12,643 nucleotides of DNA from positions 1 through 12,643 of the forward strand of contig JBJMHP010000026.1 in the NCBI GenBank assembly GCA_045807325.1. The letters are read 5' to 3'. The DNA is from CALGFH01 sp045807325. Lineage in GTDB: Bacteria; Actinomycetota; CALGFH01. The notes beneath the pieces were generated by a model. The model was not told the DNA's origin. It did not search any database and saw only the letters and a program-made list of their open reading frames with translations. Of this stretch, positions 1-8,242 are shown piece by piece (the stretch's first letter is position 1; each line of letters starts with the position of its first letter). The position numbers were made by a program, and so were the translations under genes.

Positions 1-372
1 GACGCGCTCGACCAGCACGCGCCCGTACCAGGTCCTGTCGAAGACCGTCATTCCGCCCCAGCCCGGGAGCTGCGGCCAGAAGCGCCACAGGGAGTGGTGG
101 CGCTTCTCGTCCGCGCTCGGCGCCGCGAACTGTGCAACGCGAACGTGACGGGCGTCGAGCGGGCTGACGAGCCGTTTGATCGCGCCGCCCTTGCCCGACG
201 CGTCCCAGCCCTCGAACAGCACGCACACCGGCGGGCCGAGCCGCCCGTCGCCGAGCAGCCCGCCCAGGGTGAGCCGCAGCTCCAGCAGGCGGTTGGAGGC
301 CGCCTCCAGCCGCGCCGCCTCCTCCTTGCGGCTCAGCTTCAGACTCAGGTCGAGCTCGTCCAGGCGCGTCAT
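1..372 (-). CDS. Polyphosphate kinase 2 family protein, N-terminal part (cut by window edge)
   Basis: The PPK2 family transfers phosphate between polyphosphate and nucleotides or AMP/ADP in the cytoplasm. The 124 visible residues run from the start ATG at 372 into the window edge, so the C-terminal part is missing. After a charged helix (residues 1-40) comes the PPK2 P-loop EGWDASGKGG (54-63), which replaces a standard Walker A motif. It is followed by a lysine/arginine segment EKRHHSLWRFW (89-99) and the Walker B-like motif FDRTWYGRVLVERV (111-124). These are strong family signatures, but whether it is an AMP-, ADP- or GDP-preferring member cannot be told from this part. It lies 46 nt downstream of the thiamine-diphosphate enzyme on the same strand. 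It uses GCG for alanine and codons such as GTT, CGT, GCA and AAA much more than its neighbours, which may mean a separate origin. Confidence 0.9.
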   Translation of the reverse strand, partial: MTRLDELDLSLKLSRKEEAARLEAASNRLLELRLTLGGLLGDGRLGPPVCVLFEGWDASGKGGAIKRLVSPLDARHVRVAQFAAPSADEKRHHSLWRFWPQLPGWGGMTVFDRTWYGRVLVERV

Positions 373-418
373 CGGCTGATCCTGGCAGCAGCCGCCCACA
401 ACCGGCAAGAGGGGAAGC

Positions 419-2101
419 TCACTGGCGCCGCAGCGCCGACAGGCTGAGGCCGGGGGCGATCCACTCCGGGTCCACGTGGAGGTCGAGCAGGGCGGGCCGG
501 CCGGCCCCAAGGGCGCGGTCGAGGGCGGCCGGGAACGCCTCGGCGCCGGCGACCGCCTCGCCGGCGGCGCCGCAGGCCTCGGCCAGGGCCGGGAAGTCCG
601 GGTTCTGCAGCTCGGTGGCGGTGACCCGGCCCGGGTAGGCGCGCTCCTGGTGCATGCGGATGGTGCCGTACATGCCGTTGTTGACCACCAGCACGACCAC
701 GTCCAGGCGGTGCTGGACGGCGGTGGCCAGCTCCTGGGCGGTCATCAGGAAGTCGCCGTCGCCGGCCACCGCGACCACGGTCCGCCGGGGGTGGACGACC
801 TTGGCCGCCAGCGCCGCCGGGAGGGCGAAGCCCATGGCCCCGCTCTTGGGGGCCAGCTGGGTGCCGTGGCGCCGGAACTGGAAGTAGCGGTGCACCCAGA
901 CCGAGTAGTTGCCGGCCCCGCTGGCCACGATGGCGTCGTCGGGCAGGCGCTCGCGGAGGGTGGCCAGGGCCTGGCCGAGGTCGACCGGGGACGGGCCGGG
1001 GGCGGAGGCGCCGGGGGAGGCCGGGCCGGCCGGCCACGGCCGCACCCAGGCCAGGTAGTTGTCCCGGGCCGCCTGGGTCCAGGCCGCCCAGGCGTCGCCC
1101 GGGACCGGCGGGACCGAGCGCCAGGCGGCCAGGAACGGGCCGACGGCCGCGTTGACGGCCAGGTCCGGCTGGTACAGGCGGCCCAGCTCGCCCAGGCCGG
1201 GATGGACGTGGACCAGCCGCTGGCGGGGGACCGGGGCCTCCAGGAGCCGGTAGCCGCCGGTGGTGATCGCTCCCAGCCGCGGGCCCACCGCCACCAGCAG
1301 GTCGGCGGCCCGGACCCGCTCGGCCAGGGCCGGGTTGGCGCTCACCCCGAGGTCGCCGGCGTAGCTGGGGGAGCGGTTGTCGAGCACGTCCTGGGAGCGG
1401 AACGAGACCGCCACCGCCAGCCGGCTGGCCTCGGCCACGGTCTGGAGGTCGGCCGCGGCCGCCTGGGACCAGCCGGGCCCGCCGGCCACCACCAGCGGCC
1501 GCCTGGCCCCGCCGAGCAGCTCGCGCAGCCGGGCCAGGTCGGCCGGGGCGACCCCGGGGGCGACGGGCCGGACCGGTCGGGCGTCGCCCACCCGGGTGGT
1601 CGCGGTCAGCACGTCCTCGGGCAGGGCCAGCACCACCGGGCCCGGCCGGCCCGAGGTCGCCGTCCGCACCGCCCTGGCCAGCAGCTCGGGCAGCCGGTGG
1701 GGGTCGGCGGCCTCGGCCGCCCACTTGGCCATCGGCCCGAAGACGGCCGGCACGTCCAGCTCCTGGAACGCCTCCCGCCCGCGCACCGCCCGGCTCACCT
1801 GCCCGACCAGCAGCAGCATGGGGGCCGAGTCCTGGGCCGCGGTGTGCACCCCGACGCTGGCCTGGGTCGCCCCCGGGCCCCTGGTGACCAGGCAGACCCC
1901 CGGCCGGCCGGTGAGCTTGCCGTAGGCCACGGCCATGTTGGCCGCCGCCGCCTCGTGCCGGCAGGCGATCACCCGGGTCGGCCCGTCATGCAGGGCGTCC
2001 AGCACGGCCAGGAAGCTCTCCCCGGGGACGCAGAAGGCGGCGTCGATCCCGTTGGCCCGCAACTGGTCGACGACCACCTGGCCGCCCGTTCGGTCTCCCA
2101 T
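419..2101 (-). CDS. Thiamine-diphosphate-dependent enzyme, acetolactate synthase large-subunit type
   Basis: 560 residues, the usual length for the ALS/benzoylformate decarboxylase superfamily of thiamine-diphosphate (ThDP) enzymes, which join or cleave 2-oxo acids. Visible are the N-terminal pyrimidine-binding domain with the catalytic glutamate in CRHEAAAANMA (E50), followed by LVTRGPGATQ (71-80). A central domain and the C-terminal pyrophosphate-binding domain follow, with the ThDP/Mg motif GDGDF (447-451) ending in NN (474-475). The start ATG at 2101 sits just before the conserved GGQVVVDQLRANGI opening. No small regulatory subunit (ilvN) or other branched-chain gene is adjacent, so a catabolic ThDP enzyme is as likely as biosynthetic acetolactate synthase. 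The variant TRGPGATQ and the AFQELD segment resemble stand-alone enzymes usually annotated only as ThDP-binding protein. The superfamily is sure; the substrate is not. It lies downstream of ettA on the same strand with a 167-nt gap. Confidence 0.88.
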   Translation of the reverse strand: MGDRTGGQVVVDQLRANGIDAAFCVPGESFLAVLDALHDGPTRVIACRHEAAAANMAVAYGKLTGRPGVCLVTRGPGATQASVGVHTAAQDSAPMLLLVGQVSRAVRGREAFQELDVPAVFGPMAKWAAEAADPHRLPELLARAVRTATSGRPGPVVLALPEDVLTATTRVGDARPVRPVAPGVAPADLARLRELLGGARRPLVVAGGPGWSQAAAADLQTVAEASRLAVAVSFRSQDVLDNRSPSYAGDLGVSANPALAERVRAADLLVAVGPRLGAITTGGYRLLEAPVPRQRLVHVHPGLGELGRLYQPDLAVNAAVGPFLAAWRSVPPVPGDAWAAWTQAARDNYLAWVRPWPAGPASPGASAPGPSPVDLGQALATLRERLPDDAIVASGAGNYSVWVHRYFQFRRHGTQLAPKSGAMGFALPAALAAKVVHPRRTVVAVAGDGDFLMTAQELATAVQHRLDVVVLVVNNGMYGTIRMHQERAYPGRVTATELQNPDFPALAEACGAAGEAVAGAEAFPAALDRALGAGRPALLDLHVDPEWIAPGLSLSALRRQ

Positions 2102-2121
2102 GCGGCGGACGATAGCAGGGC

Positions 2122-2268
2122 TCCTGGCACCGGGACGTCGACCGAGACGCGGATCCGGTTGGCGGCCAGCCGCTGCTGCACGGTGGCCACGGCCTTGCCG
2201 CGCTCGCCGAACTGGACCGGGAGCACCCCGGCCCGGGGCCGGCCGGGTTGCCCCGGCTTTGGGGTTGG
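2122..2268 (-). pseudogene. Possible remnant of a peptidoglycan-binding (PG_binding_1-like) domain behind ettA
   Basis: Directly after the ettA stop codon the same reading frame stays open and encodes a proline-rich stretch (about 14 residues) and then a segment containing VQFGERGKAVATVQQRLAAN. This has the FGxRGxxVxxVQxRL pattern of peptidoglycan-binding domain 1. The domain's closing FGxxT motif is missing, and the frame then runs into the start of the ThDP enzyme in a different frame. There is no good start codon or ribosome binding site of its own. It may be a leftover of a deleted cell-wall protein, or a chance resemblance; the similarity covers only about 30 residues. Confidence 0.25.
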
Positions 2269-3942
<1,674 letters not shown>

Positions 3943-3949
3943 GGCGGGC

Positions 3950-3955
3950 ATTCTA
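3950..3955 (-). promoter_or_regulatory. Candidate -10 box (TAGAAT) for leaderless ettA
   Basis: On the minus strand TAGAAT, one base from TATAAT, ends 7 nt before the GTG at 3942. That is the spacing expected when transcription starts on the first base of the start codon, a common arrangement in Actinobacteria. The box overlaps the upstream ATG at 3951, so that ATG would not be fully transcribed. A -35 element 17 bp upstream (TGAGGT) is poor. Confidence 0.4.
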
Positions 3956-3977
3956 CGGGCCGGTGAACGAAGACCTC

Positions 3978-3987
3978 AGGAGAGGAG
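3978..3987 (+). promoter_or_regulatory. Ribosome binding site that sets the M20 peptidase start
   Basis: AGGAGAGGAG lies 5 nt upstream of the ATG at 3993. An in-frame GTG at 3963 lies upstream of this site and has no comparable sequence before it, so 3993 is taken as the start. Confidence 0.75.
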
Positions 3988-3992
3988 ACGCG

Positions 3993-5354
3993 ATGCATCC
4001 GGCGCTCGAGCAGGTCGACTGGGAGCAGGAGGGCAAGGCGGTGGTGGAGCTGCTTCGGGCCCTGGTCCGCTTCGACACCACCAACCCGCCCGGCAACGAG
4101 GCCGAGTGTGTCCAGTTCCTGGCCGACACCCTGCGCGGGGCCGGGGTCGAGCCCGAGGTCCTGGCGGCGGCGCCGGGCCGGGCCAACCTGGTCGCCCGCC
4201 TGCCCGGCGGCGACGGGGCGCAGGCCCCGCTGCTGCTGAACGGCCACGTGGACGTGGTCGCGGCCGAGGCCGGTCGCTGGCGCCACCCGCCGTTCGCCGG
4301 CGAGGTCCACGACGGGGCCATCTGGGGCCGGGGAGCGGTCGACATGAAGCAGATGGTGGCCATGAGCGTGGCCACCGTCGGGCTGCTGGCCCGGCTCGGG
4401 CTGCCGCTGCGGCGCCACCTCAAGCTGGCCGCGGTGGCCGACGAGGAGGCCGGCTGCGCCCTGGGCAGCGCGTGGCTGGTCGACCACCACCCCGACAAGG
4501 TGCGGGCCGGGCACGCCCTCGGGGAGGTCGGCGGGGCCACCTTCTACCTGGGCGGCCGGCCCTTCTATCCCGTTCAGGTGGCCGAGAAGGGGATCGCCTG
4601 GCTGCGGGCCAGCGTCACCGGCGCCACCGGGCATGGCAGCATCCCCCGCGACGACAACGCCGTGGTCCGGCTGTCGGAGTTCCTGGCCAGGGTCGGGCGG
4701 CGCCGGCTGCCGGTGCACGCCTCCCACGAGGTCCGCCGGATGTTCGAGGCGCTGGCCGGACTGCAGGGCCGGGCCGGCCGGGCGGCGCTGCCCCTGCTGC
4801 TCCACCCCCGCTGGTCCAGCGTGGTCCTGCGTCGCGGGGTGCGCGACCCCGGGTTGGCCCGGCTGCTGAGCGCCCTGCTGCGCAATACGGTCAGCCCGAC
4901 CGTGGTGCATGCCGGCAGCCAGGTCAACGTCATCCCCGGCCGGGCCGAGGCCGAGCTGGACGGCCGCATCGCCGTCGGCTCCAGCGAGGGCGAGCTGCTG
5001 GCCGAGCTGCGGGCCCTGGCCGGCCCCGGGATCGAGCTGGAGCTGCTGGCCCCGAGCCGGCCGCCGACCGTGACCCCGCCAGGGGACGAGCTGTTCGACG
5101 TGGTGGCCGGGGTGGTGGCCGAGCATCATCGGGGCTCGGTGGCCGTGCCCACGGTCACGCCCGGGTTCACCGACGCCAAGTTCTGGTCCCAGCTGGGCAC
5201 CGCCTGCTACGGCTTCGCCCCGGTACGCCTGGAGCCAGGCGACGGCGACTTCGCCGCCATGTTCCACGGCGACGACGAGCGCGTCCCGGTGGCCGGCCTC
5301 CAGGCCGGACTGCGCATGCTGGCCGACACCGTCGCCCGGCACTGCCTGCGATGA
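3993..5354 (+). CDS. M20 family metallopeptidase (ArgE/DapE/carboxypeptidase type)
   Basis: A cytoplasmic two-zinc amidohydrolase of 453 residues that cleaves N-acyl amino acids or small peptides; the substrate cannot be read from the sequence. Metal-site residues are in order: H85 and D87 in NGHVDVV, the bridging D117 in GRGAVDMK, the catalytic base pair E151-E152 in ADEEAGC, E178 in GEVGG, and the last histidine H425 in MFHGDDERV. The lid/dimerisation domain is inserted in the middle and carries the usual TGHGSIPRDDNAV (H214). The FDTTNPPGNE opening (about 28-37) is typical of the family. All catalytic positions are kept, so it should be active. It has no signal peptide. It is transcribed away from ettA, only 50 nt apart, so the two promoters must overlap. 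Its stop codon overlaps the start of recognisable phosphotransferase remnant sequence. Confidence 0.93.
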   Translation: MHPALEQVDWEQEGKAVVELLRALVRFDTTNPPGNEAECVQFLADTLRGAGVEPEVLAAAPGRANLVARLPGGDGAQAPLLLNGHVDVVAAEAGRWRHPPFAGEVHDGAIWGRGAVDMKQMVAMSVATVGLLARLGLPLRRHLKLAAVADEEAGCALGSAWLVDHHPDKVRAGHALGEVGGATFYLGGRPFYPVQVAEKGIAWLRASVTGATGHGSIPRDDNAVVRLSEFLARVGRRRLPVHASHEVRRMFEALAGLQGRAGRAALPLLLHPRWSSVVLRRGVRDPGLARLLSALLRNTVSPTVVHAGSQVNVIPGRAEAELDGRIAVGSSEGELLAELRALAGPGIELELLAPSRPPTVTPPGDELFDVVAGVVAEHHRGSVAVPTVTPGFTDAKFWSQLGTACYGFAPVRLEPGDGDFAAMFHGDDERVPVAGLQAGLRMLADTVARHCLR

Positions 5355-5779
5355 CCTGGGTGGCGGCTACCGCAACCGGGTCTGGGCGGTGCGGGTCGGC
5401 GGGCGCCGCTGCGCGGCCAGGGACCCGGGTCTGCTGACCGCGGAGCGCGGCGGCGACGTGGACCTGCGCCGGATGCCGGCCGAGGTGGTGGCCATGTGCC
5501 GGGCCGCCTGGTCGGCCCTGGCCTGCGCCGCGAACGCGGTCGTGCACGGCGACCCGGCCCCCAGAACCTGGGCCTGCGCGGGCCCCAGGTCGGGATCCTG
5601 GACTGGGACGAGAGCCGGGTCGACCGCCCCGAGCTCGACCTGGCCTGGCTGCCCCTGGACCGGCTCGGCCCCGGCGGGAACCGGCCCGCACCGCCGCCGA
5701 GGCCTGGGAGGTCGCCAACGGCTGGACCGTCGAACCCGACCACGCCCACCGCCGCCTCACCACGGCCCCCGAACACTGA
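5350..5779 (+). pseudogene. Decayed APH-family phosphotransferase (internal deletion plus frameshifts)
   Basis: Three successive reading frames spell pieces of one APH-fold small-molecule kinase. Frame one gives the glycine-rich loop DDLGGGYRNRVWAVRVGG from 5350, then ERGGDVDLRRMPAEVV and the catalytic loop AVVHGDP (to 5556). After a one-base loss in a C run (5558-5562), frame two continues with QNLGLRGPQVGILDWDESR, the metal-binding Asp motif, and DLAWLPL. After a second shift between about 5665 and 5690, frame three gives RTAAEAWEVANGWTVEPD and ends at TGA 5777-5779. About 140 codons are left where the family has roughly 250-300 residues. The part between the ATP loop and the HGDP region, including the hinge, is gone. 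It lies right behind the M20 gene, whose stop it overlaps. Sequencing error could explain the frameshifts but not the missing middle. Confidence 0.75.
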
Positions 5780-5818
5780 TCGCCGCGGTGGGTGGTGCAC
5801 GGCCTGGAACGCCCATCA

Positions 5819-5855
5819 CACGCCGGGACCTGACCCCCACGCCGGGACCTGACCC
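5819..5855 (+). repeat. Two-copy direct repeat, 18 bp, period 19
   Basis: CACGCCGGGACCTGACCC occurs at 5819-5836 and again, identical, at 5838-5855. It lies in the 223 bp between the phosphotransferase remnant and the DUF3224 gene. I see no gene in that stretch; it also has a weak TACCCT -10-like box at 5899-5904. The repeat could be a leftover of a mobile-element end, but no transposase remains are visible. Confidence 0.6.
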
Positions 5856-6002
5856 ACCCGGGGCTGTGGACAAGCCCGCCCATCCCGCCCCGTTGGGCTA
5901 CCCTCCCGAAATCGGGGGCCCCAGCATCGGGCGCCGGGGTTTCGGTGTGCGCGGAGCCGGCGGCGAGGGCCGGGTGCCGACGGCGAGGAGGCCGAGGAGC
6001 CA

Positions 6003-6221
6003 ATGAGTGAACGCGCGACGGCCAGCTTCGACATCACCACCTGGGACGAGGAGCCCTACGACGAGCGGGACGGGGTCAGGCTGTCGCGCACCCGGGTGGT
6101 CAAGGCGTTCCGGGGGGAGATCGAGGGGGAGAGCACGGCCGAGCTGCCGAGCGGGCAGGTCCGGATCGACAACCTGCCCGACGGCGGGCACGTGCTCACT
6201 CTCGACTACGAGCTGGGCTGA
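6003..6221 (+). CDS. DUF3224 family protein, apparently internally shortened
   Basis: 72 residues from the ATG at 6003, with AGGAG-type sequences just upstream (5985-5999). The N-terminal part, with ASFDITTWDEEPYDERDG and VVKAFRGEIEGEST, matches the start of DUF3224 proteins, small barrel proteins of about 130 residues with unknown function. The last residues, HVLTLDYELG, match their final strand. The central roughly 60 residues, which normally hold a glycine-rich SGSFxLxHxG-type region, are absent, and the reading frame is intact across the join. It may be a degraded but still open gene or a naturally short variant. Its 3' end overlaps the convergent haemoglobin gene by 16 nt. Family assignment is from remembered sequence pattern only. 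Confidence 0.7.
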   Translation: MSERATASFDITTWDEEPYDERDGVRLSRTRVVKAFRGEIEGESTAELPSGQVRIDNLPDGGHVLTLDYELG

Positions 6222-6601
6222 CCGGGGCGGTTGGCCAGCGCCGTGGCCGCCATGGTGAGGTACTCGAGCAGGGGGGCGGCCAGCTCGGGGGGCAGGTCCA
6301 GGTCCTGGACCGCGGCGGTCATGTGGCGCAGCCAGGCGTCGCGCTCGGCCGGGCCGATGGCGAAGGGGGCGTGACGCATACGCAGGGCCGGGTGGCCGCG
6401 GCGGTCGCTGTAGGTGTGGGGGCCGCCCCAGTACTGCATCAGGAACAGCCGCAGCCGCTCCTCGGCCCCGGACAGGTCCGGCTCGGGGTACAGGGGGCGC
6501 AGGACCGGGTCGGTGGCCACCCGCCGGTAGAAGCCGGCGACCAGCCGCCGGAAGGTCGGCTCGCCCCCGACCGCCTCGTAGAAGCTCGTCGCCTGGGTCA
6601 T
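6206..6601 (-). CDS. glbO: Group II truncated haemoglobin (trHbO type)
   Basis: 131 residues, closely patterned on mycobacterial trHbO, a small haem protein that binds O2 and reacts with NO and peroxide. Key positions are all present: tyrosine B10 in FYRRV (Y25), tyrosine CD1 in RPLYPEPDL (Y38), the YWGGPHTYSDRRGHPALRMR block (58-76), proximal histidine F8 (H77, in RHAPF) and tryptophan G8 (W90, in RDAWLRHM). Start ATG 6601 opens MTQATSFYEAVGG, as in the family. No Shine-Dalgarno sequence precedes it, so it may be leaderless. It is divergent from the ATP-grasp gene and overlaps the DUF3224 gene tail-to-tail. Confidence 0.95.
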   Translation of the reverse strand: MTQATSFYEAVGGEPTFRRLVAGFYRRVATDPVLRPLYPEPDLSGAEERLRLFLMQYWGGPHTYSDRRGHPALRMRHAPFAIGPAERDAWLRHMTAAVQDLDLPPELAAPLLEYLTMAATALANRPGQPSS

Positions 6602-6702
6602 GGGCCCATGATGCCGGCACCGCCCGACCGGCCGCCGCCGCCGACCCAGCAGAACTTGACGATCCAGAAAAATCGGGGGTGTGCGCACCACCGATGACTG
6701 GT

Positions 6703-6708
6703 TATCTT
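6703..6708 (+). promoter_or_regulatory. Candidate -10 box for a leaderless ATP-grasp ligase transcript
   Basis: TATCTT lies in an unusually AT-rich patch and ends 5 nt before the ATG at 6714. It has the TAnnnT form of actinobacterial -10 elements. No Shine-Dalgarno sequence is visible before this ATG, so a transcript starting at or next to it is likely. A TTGACG at 6656-6661 is too far upstream to be its -35. Confidence 0.4.
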
Positions 6709-6713
6709 TAGCT

Positions 6714-8171
6714 ATGTCATTGGCCCCCCCTCTGGTTCCCTTCGAGGAGTTGCAACGCACCTTCGCCGCCCGGTACCCGGCGAGCGATCCGCTCGACCTC
6801 GGGGAGGGCACGGTGGTGGTGCTGCCGAGCCTGAGCTTCCCCACGGCCGAGCTGCGCAAGATCGTCGGCATCGGCTACTACGAGGAACGGCTGCTGTTCC
6901 TGCTGCTGCTGCTGCGCCGGCCCGCGGTCAAGATCGTCTACCTGACCTCGATGCCGGTCGAGGAGGCGGTGGTCGACTACTACCTGAGGTTCCTGCCCGA
7001 CCCGGCGGGGGCGCGGGCGCGGCTGCACATGCTGGCCGCCGGCGACCCCGCCCCCCGGTCGCTCACCGCCAAGCTGCTCGACCGGCCCGGGCTCCTGGAC
7101 CGGGTCCGTGAGCTGTGCGAGGGCCCCGGCGGGGCCTTCGTCCAGCCGTTCAACGTCACCGCCAGCGAGCAGGAGCTGGCCGAGCGGCTCGGCCTGCCCC
7201 TGTACGGGCCGCCGGCCGCCCTGGCCGGGCTCGGCTCCAAGACCGGCTCCCGGCGGGTGGCCCGCCTGGCCGGGGTGCCGGTGCTGGACGGCGCCGAGGA
7301 CCTACGCTCGGTCGAGGCGGTCGAGGCTGCCGCCCGGCGGCTGCGCCAGCGGCCCGTCCCCCCGGTGGGGGCGGTGGTCATCAAGCTCAACGACGGCTTC
7401 TCCGGCCAGGGCAACGCCGTGGTCGACCTGGCCGGCCTGAACGGCTCGCTGCAGGACTCGCCGGTGGTGTTCTGCGCCGAGGAGGAGTCGTGGCCGTCGT
7501 TCGCGGCCAAGATCGCCGCGGGCGGCGCGGTCGTGGAGGAGCTGCTGGACGTGCCCGGGATGGTCTCCCCGAGCGTGCAGCTGCGCATCCTGCCCGGCGG
7601 GCAGCCGCTGGTCCTGTCCACCCACAGCCAGGTCCTCGGCGGCCCCAACCGCCAGGTCTACCTGGGCTGCCGGTTCCCGGCGGACCCGGCCTACCGGGGC
7701 GACATCCGGGCCGCGGCCGAGAAGGTCGGCCGGGTCCTGGCCGACCGCGGGGTCATCGGCTACTTCGGGGTCGACTTCTTCGTGGTGCCCGACGACAGCC
7801 GCGAGCGGGTCTTCCTGGCCGAGATCAACCTCCGGGTGGGCGGCACCACCCACCCCTTCGGCATGGCCTGGCTGGTCACTGACGGCCGCTACGACCCGGC
7901 CAGCGGCCACCTGATGGCCGGCGGCCGGGCCAAGTCGTACCTGGCCACCGACAACCTCAAGTCGGCGTCGCTGATCGGCTGCCAACCCGAGGAGGTCATC
8001 GACCGGGTCGCCCGCCTCGGCCTGGCCTACGACCACGGCCGGCGCACCGGCGCCACCCTGCACCTGCTGGGGGCGCTGCGCCAGTACGGGAAGATGGGCG
8101 TGACCTGCATCGGCGACACCGAGGAGGAGGCCAGGGAGCGCTACCGCGAGGTGGTCGCGGCGCTCACCTGA
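6714..8171 (+). CDS. ATP-grasp peptide ligase, PGM1-like (pre-ATP-grasp domain plus ATP-grasp)
   Basis: 485 residues from the ATG at 6714 (an in-frame GTG at 6681 is possible but has no ribosome binding site). The N-terminal third (about 20-100), with TVVVLPSLSFP, VGIGYYEERLLF and KIVYLTSMPVEEAVVDYYL, is the pre-ATP-grasp domain seen in PGM1, the pheganomycin peptide ligase of Streptomyces. The ATP-grasp part follows: lid SKTGSRRVARLAGVPV (from 175), phosphate-binding loop VVIKLNDGFSGQGNAVV (221-237), EELLDVPGM (from 275), and the metal-binding EINLRVGGTTHPFGMAW (E370, N372, R374). Such enzymes activate a carboxylate as acyl phosphate and join it to an amine. PGM1 joins an unusual amino acid to a ribosomally made peptide. 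The next gene encodes a candidate peptide substrate 71 nt downstream, which supports a peptide-modifying role. The fold is sure; the substrate is inferred. Confidence 0.88.
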   Translation: MSLAPPLVPFEELQRTFAARYPASDPLDLGEGTVVVLPSLSFPTAELRKIVGIGYYEERLLFLLLLLRRPAVKIVYLTSMPVEEAVVDYYLRFLPDPAGARARLHMLAAGDPAPRSLTAKLLDRPGLLDRVRELCEGPGGAFVQPFNVTASEQELAERLGLPLYGPPAALAGLGSKTGSRRVARLAGVPVLDGAEDLRSVEAVEAAARRLRQRPVPPVGAVVIKLNDGFSGQGNAVVDLAGLNGSLQDSPVVFCAEEESWPSFAAKIAAGGAVVEELLDVPGMVSPSVQLRILPGGQPLVLSTHSQVLGGPNRQVYLGCRFPADPAYRGDIRAAAEKVGRVLADRGVIGYFGVDFFVVPDDSRERVFLAEINLRVGGTTHPFGMAWLVTDGRYDPASGHLMAGGRAKSYLATDNLKSASLIGCQPEEVIDRVARLGLAYDHGRRTGATLHLLGALRQYGKMGVTCIGDTEEEARERYREVVAALT

Positions 8172-8180
8172 CTCCGATGT

Positions 8181-8207
8181 TTGCCGACCGACTGGCGGGT
8201 GTAGCGT
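8181..8207 (+). promoter_or_regulatory. Candidate promoter of the acidic peptide gene
   Basis: TTGCCG (8181-8186) and TAGCGT (8202-8207) are separated by 15 bp, somewhat short. They would start transcription near 8213 with a roughly 30-nt leader holding AGGAGG (8231-8236), 6 nt before the ATG. This suggests the peptide gene can be expressed more strongly than the ligase gene upstream. Confidence 0.35.
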
Positions 8208-8242
8208 AGCTGTCCCAGCAGCCGAGCCCGAGGAGGACGGCC

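Noticed and set aside
5865..5873. TGTGGACAA, the reverse complement of an actinobacterial DnaA box
   Set aside because: A single isolated copy with no AT-rich unwinding region, dnaA, dnaN or parAB nearby; not enough for an origin.
6656..6661. TTGACG as a -35 box for the ATP-grasp gene
   Set aside because: It is 41 bp from the TATCTT box and no -10 element lies at the right 16-18 bp distance.
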